DNA of 64,000 bases from Neodontobutis hainanensis (lineage: Eukaryota > Chordata > Actinopteri > Gobiiformes > Odontobutidae), in contig JALDNG010000805.1 of assembly GCA_024349245.1 (NCBI GenBank), positions 21,021 through 85,020 of the forward strand. The letters are read 5' to 3'. This document shows positions 1-14,210 of the stretch, piece after piece. How positions within the stretch are numbered: position 1 is the first letter of the stretch; every line of letters begins with the position of its first letter. The translations under genes were made by a program, and so were the position numbers. The notes beneath the pieces are model-generated. The model made no database searches and was not told where the DNA came from. It was given only the letters and a program-made list of their open reading frames with translations.

Positions 1-2630
1 ATTTTTGAATTTATTGATTTTTCTGAATTTCTGAAATGCATAAACATAAGTTTTTCTAACCTTCGAGCAACTAGATATAAATAAAGTTGATAAATATAGC
101 ATGCGCATTTATGATCACATAATAAAATATTCATTCTGAATTAATTATTTTTCAATAAAACTTGTACTTAAGTTATTACACATACCTTTCGATGAATATA
201 GTTTAATTGAGATACACAAAATAATTTATAGGTTATATTACATGATAGATGACACATTTAGTGGTCTGAAAAATAATTATTTTCGGTTTTTGATAGAAAT
301 ATTTATATTCATCAAATTAATAGTTAAATCGATGATTTAATACCGTATATAATCATAATAATGTGATTAAAAATATTTATTCATGATCTTAAAAGATTAT
401 CAAAATCTGAAATAACCATAAAGAAACCGACTCATTATAAAAGTAAGGTTAGTTTACATCAATTTTATTTTAATAGTATAAAACAAGCGTAATTTTTCAT
501 ATTTTCAAAAAAAGGCGTTTAGATTTATTGGATGAAAAAAATTTAAGTTGATTTTTAATGCTAGTTTTCAATTTTTAAGTGAAATTTAAATTCAGGGTTT
601 ACATTTTAACAGAATAACACGGTATGCTTAGTTTAATTGTCTTTTAAATAAATTAATAATTCTTGGATTTATCAGAAAGAATTTTTAAGTTTTAAATTCG
701 TTATCAGCATAATGTTTGTGATAACTGAAAAACCACAAAGAAATAAATATCTGATGACAAGACATAAAATCATAAGTTGTGGGTCATTATCTAGTGTAAA
801 AGATCAACAACAGAAATTCTCAAGATACTAAATAATACAATATGATTTTAAAAGGAAATTTATAAATATTTAAATTTGGGGATTATATCTTACTGAGCTT
901 CCTTTGTTTATAAATCTACAAAATAATCTGGATAAATTGCCAGAACTAAAAGGTATTTACTTTGCGGAAATAATTGTTTGTCAATGACTTCTAATCTCAT
1001 TAAACTTTTGGTCTTCTCTTATGCTTATCGATTCTTCAGGCGGTATTTTTATTTTATATCAATTCAACAGTTAAATTATACAGTAAATTTCTTTTATGAT
1101 AACATGAATATAAATTAAATTGAGTTAGTAAGGATATATGATAAAATTGAAATGAAGCTATTTTAATTCGATTTATGACATAATACTTTATCTGAATCTT
1201 TCCCATTTTTAAATCAATAGCATACTTTCATTAATTTGTATTTAATCATTTTTTGACCTATGTTTAAGTAAATTTTCTGGAAAAACCTAACTCTTTTTTC
1301 ATTTATAAGTGTTTTTTGAAAATTTTATATCCTTTAATTATTTTCTACCAGACATTTGAGTTTTAGCCATTTTGTCATTGTGTTAAACAAGAAAGAAACT
1401 ATGTTTAAAATCACTAATTAAAGATCTTTCTTGCAATTTTACAAAAAATATGTTGATATCTAAAGCGAAAGAATATTTTTCTTTTGAGAGCGTATTTACT
1501 TTATTATCGCAATTAAAATATGTTATTTTAAAGTTTTCTTTGGAACACTACTGATGTCAAACAAAGATTTAAGTAATTCAACAATTTCTCTTTGATTTTA
1601 TTATCATATGATTGAAAATAGATTATTTTAAATATTTTTGATACATTTTAGTTATATTATCACTTTAAAGATTTTAAATTTAAAATTTAAATATTATACT
1701 TAAGTATTTTATTCTAAAAATTCAAAAAATCATTAAATTTAAATTTGTTGGAAATAAATATGAATTTACAGAATATCTATAATTATTTAATCCTTCATCA
1801 ATCAATATTTTAAAATTTTAATTTTACTTTACTTAATATATTTAAAATATGTAAAGCTAAAATCAATATTCATTTTTTTAAATCATTATTTATTTAAACC
1901 AGTGAATTTATTTCGATTTTTAAGGTTTTAAATTGTTACAATCTTAAAAGTATATATTCTAGATTTTGATACATATATCAAGAAATATGAAATTACCTAA
2001 AACAGTTAAATTTTCTCTATTCTGTAATATTCAAAGAATTTTTGGAAATTTTTCATTTTTGTATATAATTAACATATATTTTTGTTATATTGTAAGTTCT
2101 TAAATGTGAATCAAAAATAAATACAACAGAGAATAATTCGAATCCTTTTACGAGTTATGCTATGCAAAATATAAGCTTAAATCATTTTCATGTCTAAAAT
2201 GACTTTTTTTAAATTTTACTTTTTACAAAAAAAATCAATTTAACATACTTCTATTTTGATTAAAATTCATAAATATCACAATATAATTCATATTTAAAGA
2301 AAGATAATTTGAGTAATATGATTGATTATAATTTTAGCATTCATTATTCTTTGTGTTTTGTGTTTACATGTTGAGTGTTTTAAAATTCATGTTTATTTTT
2401 CGTTTTAAACCGTTTAAAGTACAATTAACTCCAGATAATTTCATTCAATTGTTCAGAATAAATATCATTACCTTAACTTTTCAAATGATTCTAAAATTAA
2501 ATGGAAATTATTTTCAAAATATTATTTCATACATTATTCACTCATAGAAATTTCTCAAATGTATAAATTTTAAAAGTATATCGAATTATAACTTTTTTTA
2601 AATCTAACAGGTTATTTATTGTACATCCCC
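1..2630. other. AT-rich DNA, no supported gene
   Basis: Nothing convincing. One plus-strand frame of about 38 codons at 876-990 (LTELPLFINLQNNLDKLPEL) vaguely resembles a leucine-rich repeat but has no clear splice sites. Confidence 0.5.
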
Positions 2631-2875
2631 AATGAACGATGCTACTGCAAAAGTGTATTTTTTTCAAATTAACCAAAGAAGTTTGGAAAACGGTATTGCG
2701 GAACAAGATTCTGTACAAACGCCTCAATGTGAATACTCTTCGTATTATTCGTTTATTGATCAGCCAAAAAGATGAAAATCGGCCAGTGCAACGTCATGGA
2801 TTCAGTCGTGTTGCAACTCGAAAGGATCCACGTATAGTTAGCAAATCTGAAAAAATCGATGTCATTAAACAATAG
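2631..2875 (+). mobile_element. Relic of a Tc1/mariner transposase N-terminus
   Basis: A 78-codon frame (from 2639) contains LNVNTLRIIRLL followed by a linker reading RPVQRHGFSRVATRKDPRI. This resembles the second helix-turn-helix and the following GRPR-type linker of Tc1-like transposases, which bind the element ends. The catalytic DDE domain is absent, no terminal inverted repeats were found nearby, and the segment is flanked by ordinary AT-rich DNA. It is therefore a decayed fragment. Confidence rests on the linker pattern only. Confidence 0.45.
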
Positions 2876-3659
2876 AGTATAAAAATAAATTTATTTCACA
2901 TTCACAGTTAATTATGTTAATTCTTAAATTTCATTTTATTAATCAATGTAATTAACAAATAGTTAAAAAATACATTGTATAGTTCTGAAAATGTCAATTT
3001 ATGGAAACGTAGTCTTATTTTTACAATAAAACTTATTAATTTCTTTTTAGTAAACAATCAAAAGTATTTTCAAGTTCATTTAAATAAAAATAATACTTCT
3101 TAAAATCAGCATGAGATAAAATTTTTCAAAAACCTATTTAATTCAAACATCTAAATTGAAGAAATATCTGATTTAAAGTAGTTTAATATATTTTTTATAA
3201 GAATTATACAGTGGAAATTTTATGGCTACAAACTCAGAATTCTTTATTGCAAGTAAATTTGATGTTTATTGTTAGGAAAAATCAAACTCAGGAAAATTTG
3301 ATATAAATGAAATTTTAAGATGTTGTCAAATCTCGAGGGAGAGTAAATTCACGAATATAAATATAGATGCGAAGTTAAAGGTAAAATACCAAATTATATC
3401 TTGATAGTTGATCGAAATATAATCATTATTTGTTTTTCACTGTTGTTTCGCACATATATTTTAACTATATCGTGGTTTTTGAGAGGCCTAGAATAATTTT
3501 AAATCAACAAGACAGATTTTATACAAAGATTATGTTCGATTTCACAAATCAATTATATGAATAGAATAAAAGGAAAAATAACAATGAAAGGAGTTTCTAG
3601 TTATTAACAAAAACTCAATGAGCTTTAAAATTATTTAAAGTGGAAGATAACTTATGATT

Positions 3660-4260
3660 CTTTTATTATTATCTTCAGAAAAATATTTTAACTCGGATAC
3701 TATCTTGGTCTGGAGGAAGTATAAGTTAATAATTAGAAACCATATCTATGAACACAAGAATGTCCCTTATGTACATGGGAAAATCGCTTCACACATAAAG
3801 CACAATTGATGAAAATATTTCATAATTAGGGATGAAAAGCACGTTTAAAGCCATGTTGTTTAAGAAATTAGTGAATATAAAATGGCATGTTTTTAGGTCA
3901 TGTAACTTTACTTGCAAACAAATAAATTATGGGACCAATGGTTCAACAGAGTTCTTTATCTTAACTAAATAAATATATTTCATCAAAGTTATCATATATA
4001 TATATCATAAAATTTGTTTTGTAATACTTAGAGTCTCATGTTAGCTTGAATAATAAATAGTAAAACATTTACTTTTCATGTGAATGAAAATACTGATGAC
4101 AAGCGTCATGAAAAATTTAAGAGATTAGTATGTGTAATTGACCATAATCTTAATTTGAGGATCTATCCAGCAATATTAATCGTCAGAGAAGAAAAAATAT
4201 TTCATTTTTGACTTTGCAAAAACGTATTTAAAGTTTAATTGGGTGAAATATAAGATATAA
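3660..4260 (+). pseudogene. Possible decayed C2H2 zinc-finger fragment
   Basis: Near 3760-3820 overlapping frames read KNVPY, CPLC and RFTHKAQLM, in the order of a zinc-finger linker, the Cys pair and the helix start, but with frame changes and no His pair. This is a weak resemblance in a slightly less AT-rich patch. Confidence 0.12.
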
Positions 4261-5465
4261 ATTAACAGTTCATATGAAGTTCTAAGAATGATGAAAAATG
4301 TGAATGTTTTGTCGTCTGGTATCACAATTTCATCAAATTTCATATTTATTGTGATATTTTCAAAATATGAGGGGGATTTAACAAACTGTCTTTACTTAAG
4401 AAAATATTTTTTAAGATATAATTTTAAAAAATGGCAATTTCACATACACAGAAACAAAGCTATCGAGCTGATCAATTTACATTCAAAAAACATATAAATA
4501 AGGTTGATCCCAATTTAAGATGTTGACGTGTGATAATTGAGAAAATATATTGTGATTTATTTTTTCACAAAAATATTAGAATTATAAATTAAACCATAAG
4601 TTGAAAATTTTTTGTGCTTCTATGAACTTAACTAGCTTTTCTGTTTTATTTGAAAATATATTTAATTATTAAAGGCATGTAAAACATAAAATTACGCCTT
4701 TACATGAAACAATTTTATCAGGCTGAAAGAGAGATGAATTAACTTAAATTTTGAAATCACCTATACATATAGAAATTTTAATATTTACTTAATTGATTCA
4801 CATTAAAATGATTAGCATTATATTTTCATGAAAATTTTTCATATATTTATATTTCATCAAAACAATTTAAATTAGGAAATAATTTTATCAATTCTACCCT
4901 ATTGATGGGAATTTTACACACTGGGGTAGACAGCTTTATATTTGAAAGTTACAAAATGTCATAATGGAAGAAGCAATTTTTAAATTTAAAATTTATCCAA
5001 TCGATAAAATGTAAATGATTTATTATGCTATTTATGACCGAGTTAAGAAACTTTTATTGCATTTTTTAATTTTCACTTTCTCGAACAACAAACATTGAAA
5101 AATTAAAATAAAACTATATTTTCGAACTTTTATTGTTCACAAATTAACATTTTTTCAAATTCCCAAACAAGAGCATCTCTTTGAAATTTTTTGACTCAAA
5201 AACTACTGGCAAACTCTAAAAAATCAAAAAAAAAATCTTGAAATGTCAAATATGTGAGTTACGTGTGCTACTTAAAATATTATCAATTTCTTTAATCAAC
5301 GAACATTTGTCCGAATTCATTGATTTTTATCCAACTAAACTTTTTATAAATTTTTCTTGCTTTTTAAGATCAGCAATTTTCAGTGTATTTAAACTAGATT
5401 CCTTTTAAATTTTTTATCAATATAAAGTTTATGATAGCTCTCACTGAAAATCTGACTTCAAAATT

Positions 5466-6983
5466 ATGTTAATATATTTATGGAAGCTTTTAAAATCTGA
5501 ATTTATCATGTTCTTTATTGTTGGATTACTCATCACATGCTTCTCAATCATAGTTGAAGGTGAATAACTCAAAAGACAAATAAATATAAAAATCGGATTT
5601 TTCATCCAATGATATTGACGCAAACATATAAAAATGGCCTAAAGTAATAAAACGTTCCATTGAACTGCCAATACTAAAACACATTTTCTGAAAATTGACA
5701 GATAGTATTTGATAAGATGCACCAAGCAAATCACTTAAAAGAAATAATTGCTTCTTGTTTATCTTAAATTTAAGAGACACTACAGATATTGAATTAATAG
5801 ATAAGTGTTATTTTAATTTGATGTGCAGTCAAGTAGATTTTCAAAAACTTCATTTTGTAAATTTTCTTAACTTAAACTAATTTGTTAAAATTCACAAAAT
5901 TCAACATTGTTATTATCCTTAATTATAATTGTGTTATGGCAGCGTCATTCATTTTTACCTTCATTTTTGTCTCTATATGATATTAATATTTGATGTTTTC
6001 CTTTTAATTTTTGTTTTTGACAGACATATTTAATGCTTTATTCTTGCTTAGCATGCCAAATTTTGAGGATCCATCATGAAAGTTACCCTATAATCGTAAT
6101 CTTAGCATTTTATGTTGGTAAGTTGTTTTTTATTTCAATTACGTTATCATATAAATCGCATAAATACCCATGTAATTTATCATAAAATTAAATATATCGA
6201 ACTTTTAAAGGTTATTGAGAATTTATTTCAGATATTATAACTAATAAAATTTTACCATGCGTTTATAGCTTAATTCGATTATATATCTTACAAGTTTTAT
6301 CGGTTTTTCAATTTTATTTTCTTTATTTATTGACGAAATTATTTTAAAAATTTCTCAGAAATTATGTCTTCCACGGTTTTTATCTCAGACCAAAATTTTT
6401 CTTGCGCAAATATTTCGATATGCTTGGTTGTATACATTATCTCTAAATATTTAAGACACTGATAAAAAAATTTTCAAAATATTTTTTGTGATATTTTAGC
6501 AAACGTTTATGTATTTTTATCAATGAGAGAATTTTAATTTTTACCCAAAGTATACACTGATAATTATATATGACTTTTCATTTTCAAATCATTTGTTCTC
6601 AGGCATCCAAAATTTTTTGGTATTATTCACAATAAATATTTTGAATGAAATTAGCATGAATTATTTGTCAATAATTCAAGTACTTTATTAGTATTTAACA
6701 CTATTTATTCATTATTATTTAGTGTGCTATTTTTTACTCAAGAAAAATACAATAAATTTTCAACTCATCTTTATCATCAGGAAGTCAATTTGAGAGATTT
6801 ATATCTTGCAAAACTTGATCATAAGTTTTAAAGGTTTGGGTTTTTATAACATATGTGGATAGAATCATATAATTTTTAATTGCTATGTAATTTATGTGAA
6901 AAATTTTAACAACGAATCTTTACTTTCATATAAATATTCTCTTTCTGTAGGATGATTATTTCTCGAAGTATATGCTGTTAAGG
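5466..6983 (+). CDS. Channel-like exons (S5-pore-S6 pattern), frameshifted
   Basis: Candidate exons are 5466-5559, 6024-6117, 6603-6679, 6781-6824 and 6951 onward, with GT-AG boundaries and matching phases at the first three joints. The first encodes a hydrophobic helix (IMFFIVGLLITCFSIIVE), the second DIFNALFLLSMPNFEDPS, then, after a +1 shift at about 6077, ESYPIIVILAFYVG, continued by IQNFLVLFTINILNEI and a hydrophilic tail. The order helix, pore-like loop with NFxD, helix resembles one domain of two-pore or voltage-gated cation channels. No voltage-sensor exons are found. The shift suggests a pseudogene or a sequence error. The antisense strand is also open at both main exons, so this whole reading may be wrong. 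Confidence 0.3.
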
Positions 6984-7976
6984 AAAAAATAATCAATGAC
7001 GGTTTAATTTTATTAATTTTTTATCAATTATATTGAAGAGTACAAGCAAATATCAATTTAATTAAGGTAAAATCTGTTATAAAATTTTTATATGATAAAA
7101 TAAATTAATTTGTAAAATTTTTTAGTTTTCAACTATTTGAGAAAATTATGAAGGATTTTTTGATATATGATTGATATTTTGTATTTTCATCATTTTTGTA
7201 TATACAAATACTTTTGAAACGTTTTGCATAAATTACGCTCAAAAATACTTTTACATATTATCTAAAGAACTAGATATGAATTACTCTTATTTATTCACTC
7301 TTAACGGAAGAGTTTTTATTTTCAATTATTTTTCATCAAGGTGATTTTCCTTAATTTTAATGAAACACGATTTATTGCCGTTTCGCCTGAGAATAAAATA
7401 CTTCAAGAATTAGAAATTAAAACATTTAAAAGGTATAATAAGACTTATTATGCATAAAATTATATTTTTAACAGAAAGAATATATAAGTGATCTTTATGT
7501 ATGGTTAAAAAGAATATTTTCACCAACAAAGTTACAATTAGTTGAATTAAAACATTTGTGATTTTTATTCAGTGTTCCGTTTTTGAGATATAAAACTTTC
7601 TTATTGTATTAAAAAGAGAACCTGTGAACATCGCCAAAAACACCTTTAAAAATGTATTTAAAATTTCATGGTTTCTTTGTTGATGTCTTTCCAAAGATTG
7701 CTTTAAAGTTTCAAAACGTTGTAATCGTTTAATTTAATCATAAAGACAGAATAATTAACCTGAAAATAGCTATTAATCAAAACAGAAATTTAAACTTTAA
7801 TTATTGCTTCAGTAGATCATCAGAGGTTCATGTGTTTTCATTAACTCTTTAACACAAGATTTGGAAATATGATTAAAATTTCACAAATTTAAACGAAAAA
7901 CTACGACAAACTAATATAAGAACTACTCCTATTAGACCAATGTCATTCAGAAACTGGTTTTTTCATTTAGATTTGA

Positions 7977-8077
7977 GCATCTTTTGGAGGCACAACGATG
8001 TCCGGAACAACTTCTGGGACTACGTCTGTAACAACAGGGGCGTCAGTGTTTACTATTTCTTCTGGCATTTCTGTTAA
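7977..8077 (-). CDS. Isolated C-terminal exon, Val/Pro/acidic
   Basis: After an AG acceptor the minus strand reads MPEEIVNTDAPVVTDVV, then PEVVPDIVVPPKDAQI and TAA. Codons mostly begin with a purine and include several GC-rich ones (GAC, GCC, GTC), unlike the flanking DNA. The short repeated V-V-P/D pattern suggests a low-complexity tail. Earlier exons would lie to the right; a candidate with open frames lies at 8440-8640 but I could not join it. The gene is unidentified. Confidence 0.35.
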
Positions 8078-8439
8078 TGATATTATGAATTTATTTTTAT
8101 TTGTTTAAATACATATTATTATAAAATGTTGAAAGCTAAATCTATGAAAAATTAAAGCAAAAAAGTCAGAAATTAAACTCGACATAAAAATGAATGGATA
8201 ATGGATACTCGTGACGGTTCAAAAATTATCGTGTTCTAATTTTCACAATTTATAAACGTTTTTCTTGCGAAATTTCTTTTTATTATTTTTTCCTTGATTA
8301 ACATTTTTGAGATTCATGCAAAATATCATAATTATTTTTACGAGAATTTTATTTTTTCAATGAATTAAATACGATACTTGTATTTTAATATTTTAATTAT
8401 TCTATTTATCTTTGATTAAAATAGATTTAAATTCGAAGT

Positions 8440-8640
8440 CTATCGACAGTAAAAATTTTTAGATTTCAAAAGTTCAATGTTTGGGGATTTGTAATTTGGA
8501 GATCCAGATAAAGAGTGAATCCTTGATTTGGGAACTCCTGCGATTTTAAAATGTGAGTTTGAGATCACCATATGAAAGGGGAAAAGATAGCTCCGATGGA
8601 AAATCGCAGGATAAAATGAAGTGCCACATTTCACCATATA
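8440..8640. other. Coding-potential island, strand and frame unresolved
   Basis: This stretch is less AT-rich than its surroundings. On the minus strand it is open for 65 codons (VPKSRIHSLSGSPNYKSP). On the plus strand it begins after an AG acceptor at about 8451 and is open for 28 codons (ISKVQCLGICNLEIQIK), and a GT-AG pair 23 nt apart joins two plus-strand frames. It also contains a GTGAGT donor at 8553. One of these is probably an exon. Confidence 0.25.
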
Positions 8641-8649
8641 TCGACACGT

Positions 8650-11600
8650 GTTAAATTGAGGAAAGAAAAAGTAAAAATATTTTTTGATATTTTAACTTCA
8701 AAATTACACGTATTTGCAACCAGATCTATGAGAAATATCCTTAAACTCTAAATAAAATATTACATCTTTGATATTCTATCAGGTATGTTTCATTTCAAAA
8801 TTTTTTACATATCTTTTAATTCAGGTTAGCAGCTATTATTGCTTGTACAAATTCGATTAAAGTAAATTGACATCTTATTTTAACAATGTGGCTGTATCAG
8901 AGAATAGCTTTTTAAGTACACGATGAATTGTGATTTACACAAGATAAGTAGATTTAAAAGTTTCTCTTCTAATGTATTTTTAGGATATTCAAGACCGAAT
9001 AAAGGTCTTCGTTCAAAAAATAAACGGTGATTTGTTATTTTGAAATAGAGTTGAATTTTTTTGAATACTCATGAAGTTTTTTCAAAATCTTTGGATCATG
9101 ATATGTCTAAAATTCATTCTTACCTTAAATAAATTATTTCGATGTTTCTTAGAAAATCTTTGAAATAAATAAATTGGATTTCCATTTAAAAAATCTATCC
9201 ATGAATCTAATCATTCGTTTAAGCAAGTTAAACTTTCCTTGTAAACATGGTGCTTTAATTTTCTAATAATTTAAAAACATTGAATTCAATCTTAAAAATG
9301 TATCACTGAATCGATCTTAATCAATAAATCTCCTTTCAGGTTTTATTTTTGATCCATTTGACTTATAATTCTATGATATCATTCTTTGATAATTGTAAAA
9401 AATTACTGTATCTTTGAAAGAGATTTTTCAATAATTTTTAAAAATTTGTTGTTTAAACAAACTTAAATTTTTCAAAAGGATAATTTAAAAAAAACAAACT
9501 TTAAATATCTCAAATTTACTTTAAAGACTCAGTTATATCAGAAAATATTTCATCATGTTTGTTTCTAATTTTGAGTTTACAGTGTTATAATCAAATATTT
9601 TAAAAATTTTGATTTTTATTAACGTTTTAAAAGTCTTTAAATGTATAATATTTCAAAGAATAAACAATTAGATGAATTGATTACTGTTAAGGCTACACTA
9701 AAAGGTTATTTACTTTTATATAACTAAGAGATAAAATTGATTTAAGATCATTTTGTTGCTCAATCCCATGAATTTGATTGAGTCGTGATGCACTTAGAGA
9801 TTAAAATATTTAATAGAATTTTCATTATATGTTTTAAACTTTTATTGTCAGTTTTTTCAACATTAATGAAAAATAAGATGGTTTATATTTCATCCTTTTT
9901 CGATTTGAAAATTTTAAAATCTATAAATTTAATTTAAAAAATTATGGGCATTATTAAATTTTATTACTTTATTTGGTTTATATAATTATATATCTTCATA
10001 AATTGAGCTTTTTTTATGAATTTAGATGAATTTTCACAATATTTCTTTGATGATACTCCTTGAAAATGACGATAAAATTTCTAAATACTGCTTACAATCT
10101 TTGGGAAACTTAATTATTTTTGGTTAATTCGACGTTATATAAATAATCTTGGTTAATATCATGAGTTTTTAAATTAACTAATAATTTTCAAAATCTTTGA
10201 TTAGTTTGATATTCAAATCTACTTTATAACATAATTCAAAAGAATAAAAATATAAAATAAATGCTGTTAAAATATAAGTTTTATAATGGCAAGAAACTTC
10301 TGTAACGACAAGCTAAGATTGTCAAACGTTTATAAGAACAATATAATAGTAGATGATGAAACTTTCGTATGAAAAGAGTAAATTTTATGAAATTTATCAT
10401 TTTCAATGTCAAGTTGTTATTTTATTGTAAAATAATAATTCTATTTTGGAACTTTTATTAATGGTCTATTTTGTATTCGATGACAGTAAATTTCTTTAGA
10501 ATATGAAAACTTTGAAATAATTTTATTCATGATCTGAAGAAACTTTAATTTTACAGAGCATAAAAATTAAAAAACTCGCGTCAACAAGATATAATTTTAA
10601 TCATTGATGACAGTAAGACAATAACTCAGTTTTAAAAAATAAGTGAGTTAATGTAATTTTTTCTAGTACCATTGATCATTTTCATGATACAAACTAATTT
10701 TAAGGTCATCTAACAATAAATCGAATAAATAAGCATCATGTTGAGAAAATATTTTGCTTAGATATGACTTTATGAATCTTCAGAATTTTGAGGATGGTTT
10801 AAAAGTTTGTAAATTTGATAAAACTCACCAAAAACGAATACATATTTCGGTTTAAACTTGAGGGAAGCGCAAAACGTCTAAGCTTCAAGTTATCAGAGAT
10901 TCTCTCAAGAGACTAAAAACTTAATATAGTTCAAAGAATATCATAAATGTTGTCTCTTATCGTTCTCTGGTTTATAAATGAGATGATTCGTAAAGCCATA
11001 TCAGTGATGTTATAATTTAACTCATATTTTTGAGTTTACAATTCAAAATTATGGTATTACATGATATTTTATCAAGAATTTAATGTAATATTTTTAAATA
11101 TGCAAATTAGAAATTTAAAAATTAGAATGTTAAGATTTTTCTGACATGGTTTTGTGATTCAAATATTTTGATGTAATTACACATCGACAAACCGTGTTAA
11201 TTTACAAAAAAAATAATAATAGTTTTTAAATTTAAATCCTTAATTCGATCCTCAAAAAAATATTTAATTCCATTTTTTCATTTTCTTTTATAAATTAACA
11301 AATACATGCATGTTAACATAAAAAATCATAATAACCTCACATCTTAATTTGTATAACACAAAAAGAAATCTGACTTTGTATAATTGATACAAAATTTAAT
11401 TTTTCTTATTGAAATATATTAAAAGCTTACAAATAATATTTTTGTTGTCAATAGCTATTTTAAAGTTAGAATTAAATACTATTTTAATTTTTAGCTTGAT
11501 TAAAAAAATCATTTCAATTTTCTTGAAAATATATTAAGATTGTCAATTATCTTCAGTATCTCAGTCATATATATTTATAATAAAAACGCGTTAACAAACA

Positions 11601-12500
11601 TGATCTTTATCATAATTTTGACCAATAATAATTTTAAAAAAATATTTACAATCTCATGGTTCTGATTAATTTTTAATTTTCAACATAAAAATACTCAAAT
11701 AATAAATTCTCTAACATTAAATAAATGAAATTTTCGTTGATCATAAATCACATTTTTGAAATTGATTAACACTAATTTCTAAATTTATATTTTATCTCTA
11801 GTTAGTCGATCTTTCGTGGATTTTTAAATCACTTCATGTCTTTACGATGATCAATACCTTTTATTTGTTCAATTTTCTTAATTAATCCACGATATATTTT
11901 CAATTAAATTTATTTAAATTGGTATATAAAAAGTTGATACATGTATTTTTGTTAGGTTCATTATCAAATATATGGATTTAATTGAGATTTAAACAATTCC
12001 CTTCAGATCTGTTAACGTTTATTTCAGAGGAGACAAATGTAGACTCTTCAAATAAGCATTTGTATAAAACTGGATATAAACACCCGAATAATATTTGATT
12101 AGATTATAAACAATATGTCATAAAATATTTCGAAGATTATTTAGCTCGTAAATATTCTCATTTGTCATTTATATTTTGTTACATTTTATGATTAGTTTTA
12201 CAAGACACCGCATTGGTATTCAAGGTTATCGATTTAATTTATTAGATTGCTCTAGACAGTAGTTTCGAAGACCTATAACTTTAATGTGAGATGTGTTGCT
12301 TTCAAACATACTTTATTCTTAATTTTCTACAGTTATATCTTTAACGCATCTTGTTGAACACATCAATATTAACAAAATGTATCTTGAATAAGATTATCAT
12401 GTAAATATTTAATTCTTGATTTTAAACTGTTTATTTTAATGTCTTTTAAATTATAGTTTTCATTACATAGATATCAGAGTTTTAAATAGATCAGAAAACT
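8650..12500. other. AT-rich DNA, nothing recognised
   Basis: No homology-bearing frame, repeat or RNA gene was recognised. Short exons cannot be excluded, given the tiny introns elsewhere. Confidence 0.45.
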
Positions 12501-12522
12501 TATTCTCAATTTATTCTTGACA

Positions 12523-12740
12523 TAATGAATCTCAAAGTTAGTTTGGAAAACGATTTAGGATTTCTAATTTTGGGTGATTGTTTGAAGTGTTTTTCCGAGG
12601 TTCCTATTTTTAAAGTCTCACTGTTAAAATAATCTGTTCTCTGAGTTGTGAAAACTCAATATGGGTTGAAAAAAGTTATTTTTCGAAATTTTTTTATCAT
12701 CGAATGTTATTAATTTTTGAAATTTTTGATTAATTAAAGG
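12523..12740. other. Coding-potential island, strand unresolved
   Basis: On the plus strand an ATG at about 12524 begins a 33-codon frame (MNLKVSLENDLGFLILGD), followed in another frame by 38 open codons (CENSIWVEKSYFSKFFY). On the minus strand an AG acceptor is followed by 44 open codons (IGTSEKHFKQSPKIRNPK). The plus-strand start faintly resembles the beginning of PHAF1-type proteins, which is not enough to name it. Confidence 0.22.
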
Positions 12741-14210
12741 AGGAAGCATTTACAAAGAAAAGCCAAAATAAATATTTTTCACATGAACAAACAAATTTCA
12801 ACAATTTTTAATTGTAAGATTTTACTCATGTTCTTCTTTTGCGTTATTTTTAAAATCAATATTTTCAAATAAGAGGAAATTTAAAAATATAATTTCAAAT
12901 AACTGTTGAAATGAGACGTGAAGTTCATAAATTTACTTAGCAAGAAAATGCTGCTATGAGTTATAGTTTACATCTATTGAATTTTTAAATGTAATAAAAC
13001 TACACGCATTCTTAAAATTATTAAATTAAAATAATCAGTTCCAATTTTCATGAATCTGTGTTTTTATGTTTCAGACATTTAAATTTATTTATTCTGTTTT
13101 TAAAATGACATTATTTTCATGATAATAATTTTTTTTAATATTTTAAAATCATCAAATAAAAACTTATATATGAACTTTAAAAAAATTTTAATATATGGAA
13201 CATAGTACTTTTTACTTATTTTTCTAATCATATTTTAATTCTCAACATTGTAAAAACCATTTAATCATTTATTTTAGAATGGTTCACGCAAAGTTTTAAA
13301 AATTATACACATTTTATTTTTATATATAGAAGAAATTTCTATAATTATCTATTACATTTATCAAATTTTTTTGAGAAAGTATATATTTTGTATTTTTATA
13401 TTTTTGAAATAGAAGTAACGATAAATAAAGCATATAAACATTTCATTATATCTTCATATTTTTTTATTTTATTCATTCCTATCTTAAATTTACTCCATAA
13501 TTATATTTGAAATATTATAATGAATTACCTAAAATTCATCATGATTAATTTTAAGAATGTTTTTCTTGAAAAACTTTAATATTAATTTTCACTGACATTA
13601 TAGACTACACATGTTCATGTATTTTATGAAAAAGAAAGATATAGTAGAGCCCTATGAATGTAATAATTAAGAAACTTAAATTTTTTGAATAATGTTATAT
13701 TTAACAAAAATTTCTTTTCCTAGATTTTAAGATTGGATACATTTAATTTTACAAATTATTCTTTTTTACTTTTTATAAAAATTAGGTTTATATTAAATAT
13801 CAAACTATTTAGAATACTTCTCTCAGAATAAAATGGGGTTCAAAAGTTTTTCAAACTCGTTTTTGACATTTCAAGAAATCCAAAAAATGTCATGCATGAA
13901 AAACACAAAGTTCAGAATTTTATTGTCAAATGATTCATATCATTCAGTGAAAACACGCTCTTTTAAATAAAATGTGAATTTAAATAATGTGATAATTTAT
14001 TTTCATATCAAGAATATTTTTTCAGATTTGGTTTGTTTTTAATGATAAGTAAATTAGAGATAAAATCACAAACATGTTTATTTTTATTTCCTTGTGCATT
14101 ATCTAAATATTTTTGTTTCTGAGAGTCTTACAATATAAAATTCTGTTTTGATAAATACAATATCTTAAAATATATAAGATAAAAATTTGAGGATTGAGCA
14201 AATGCTGTAG

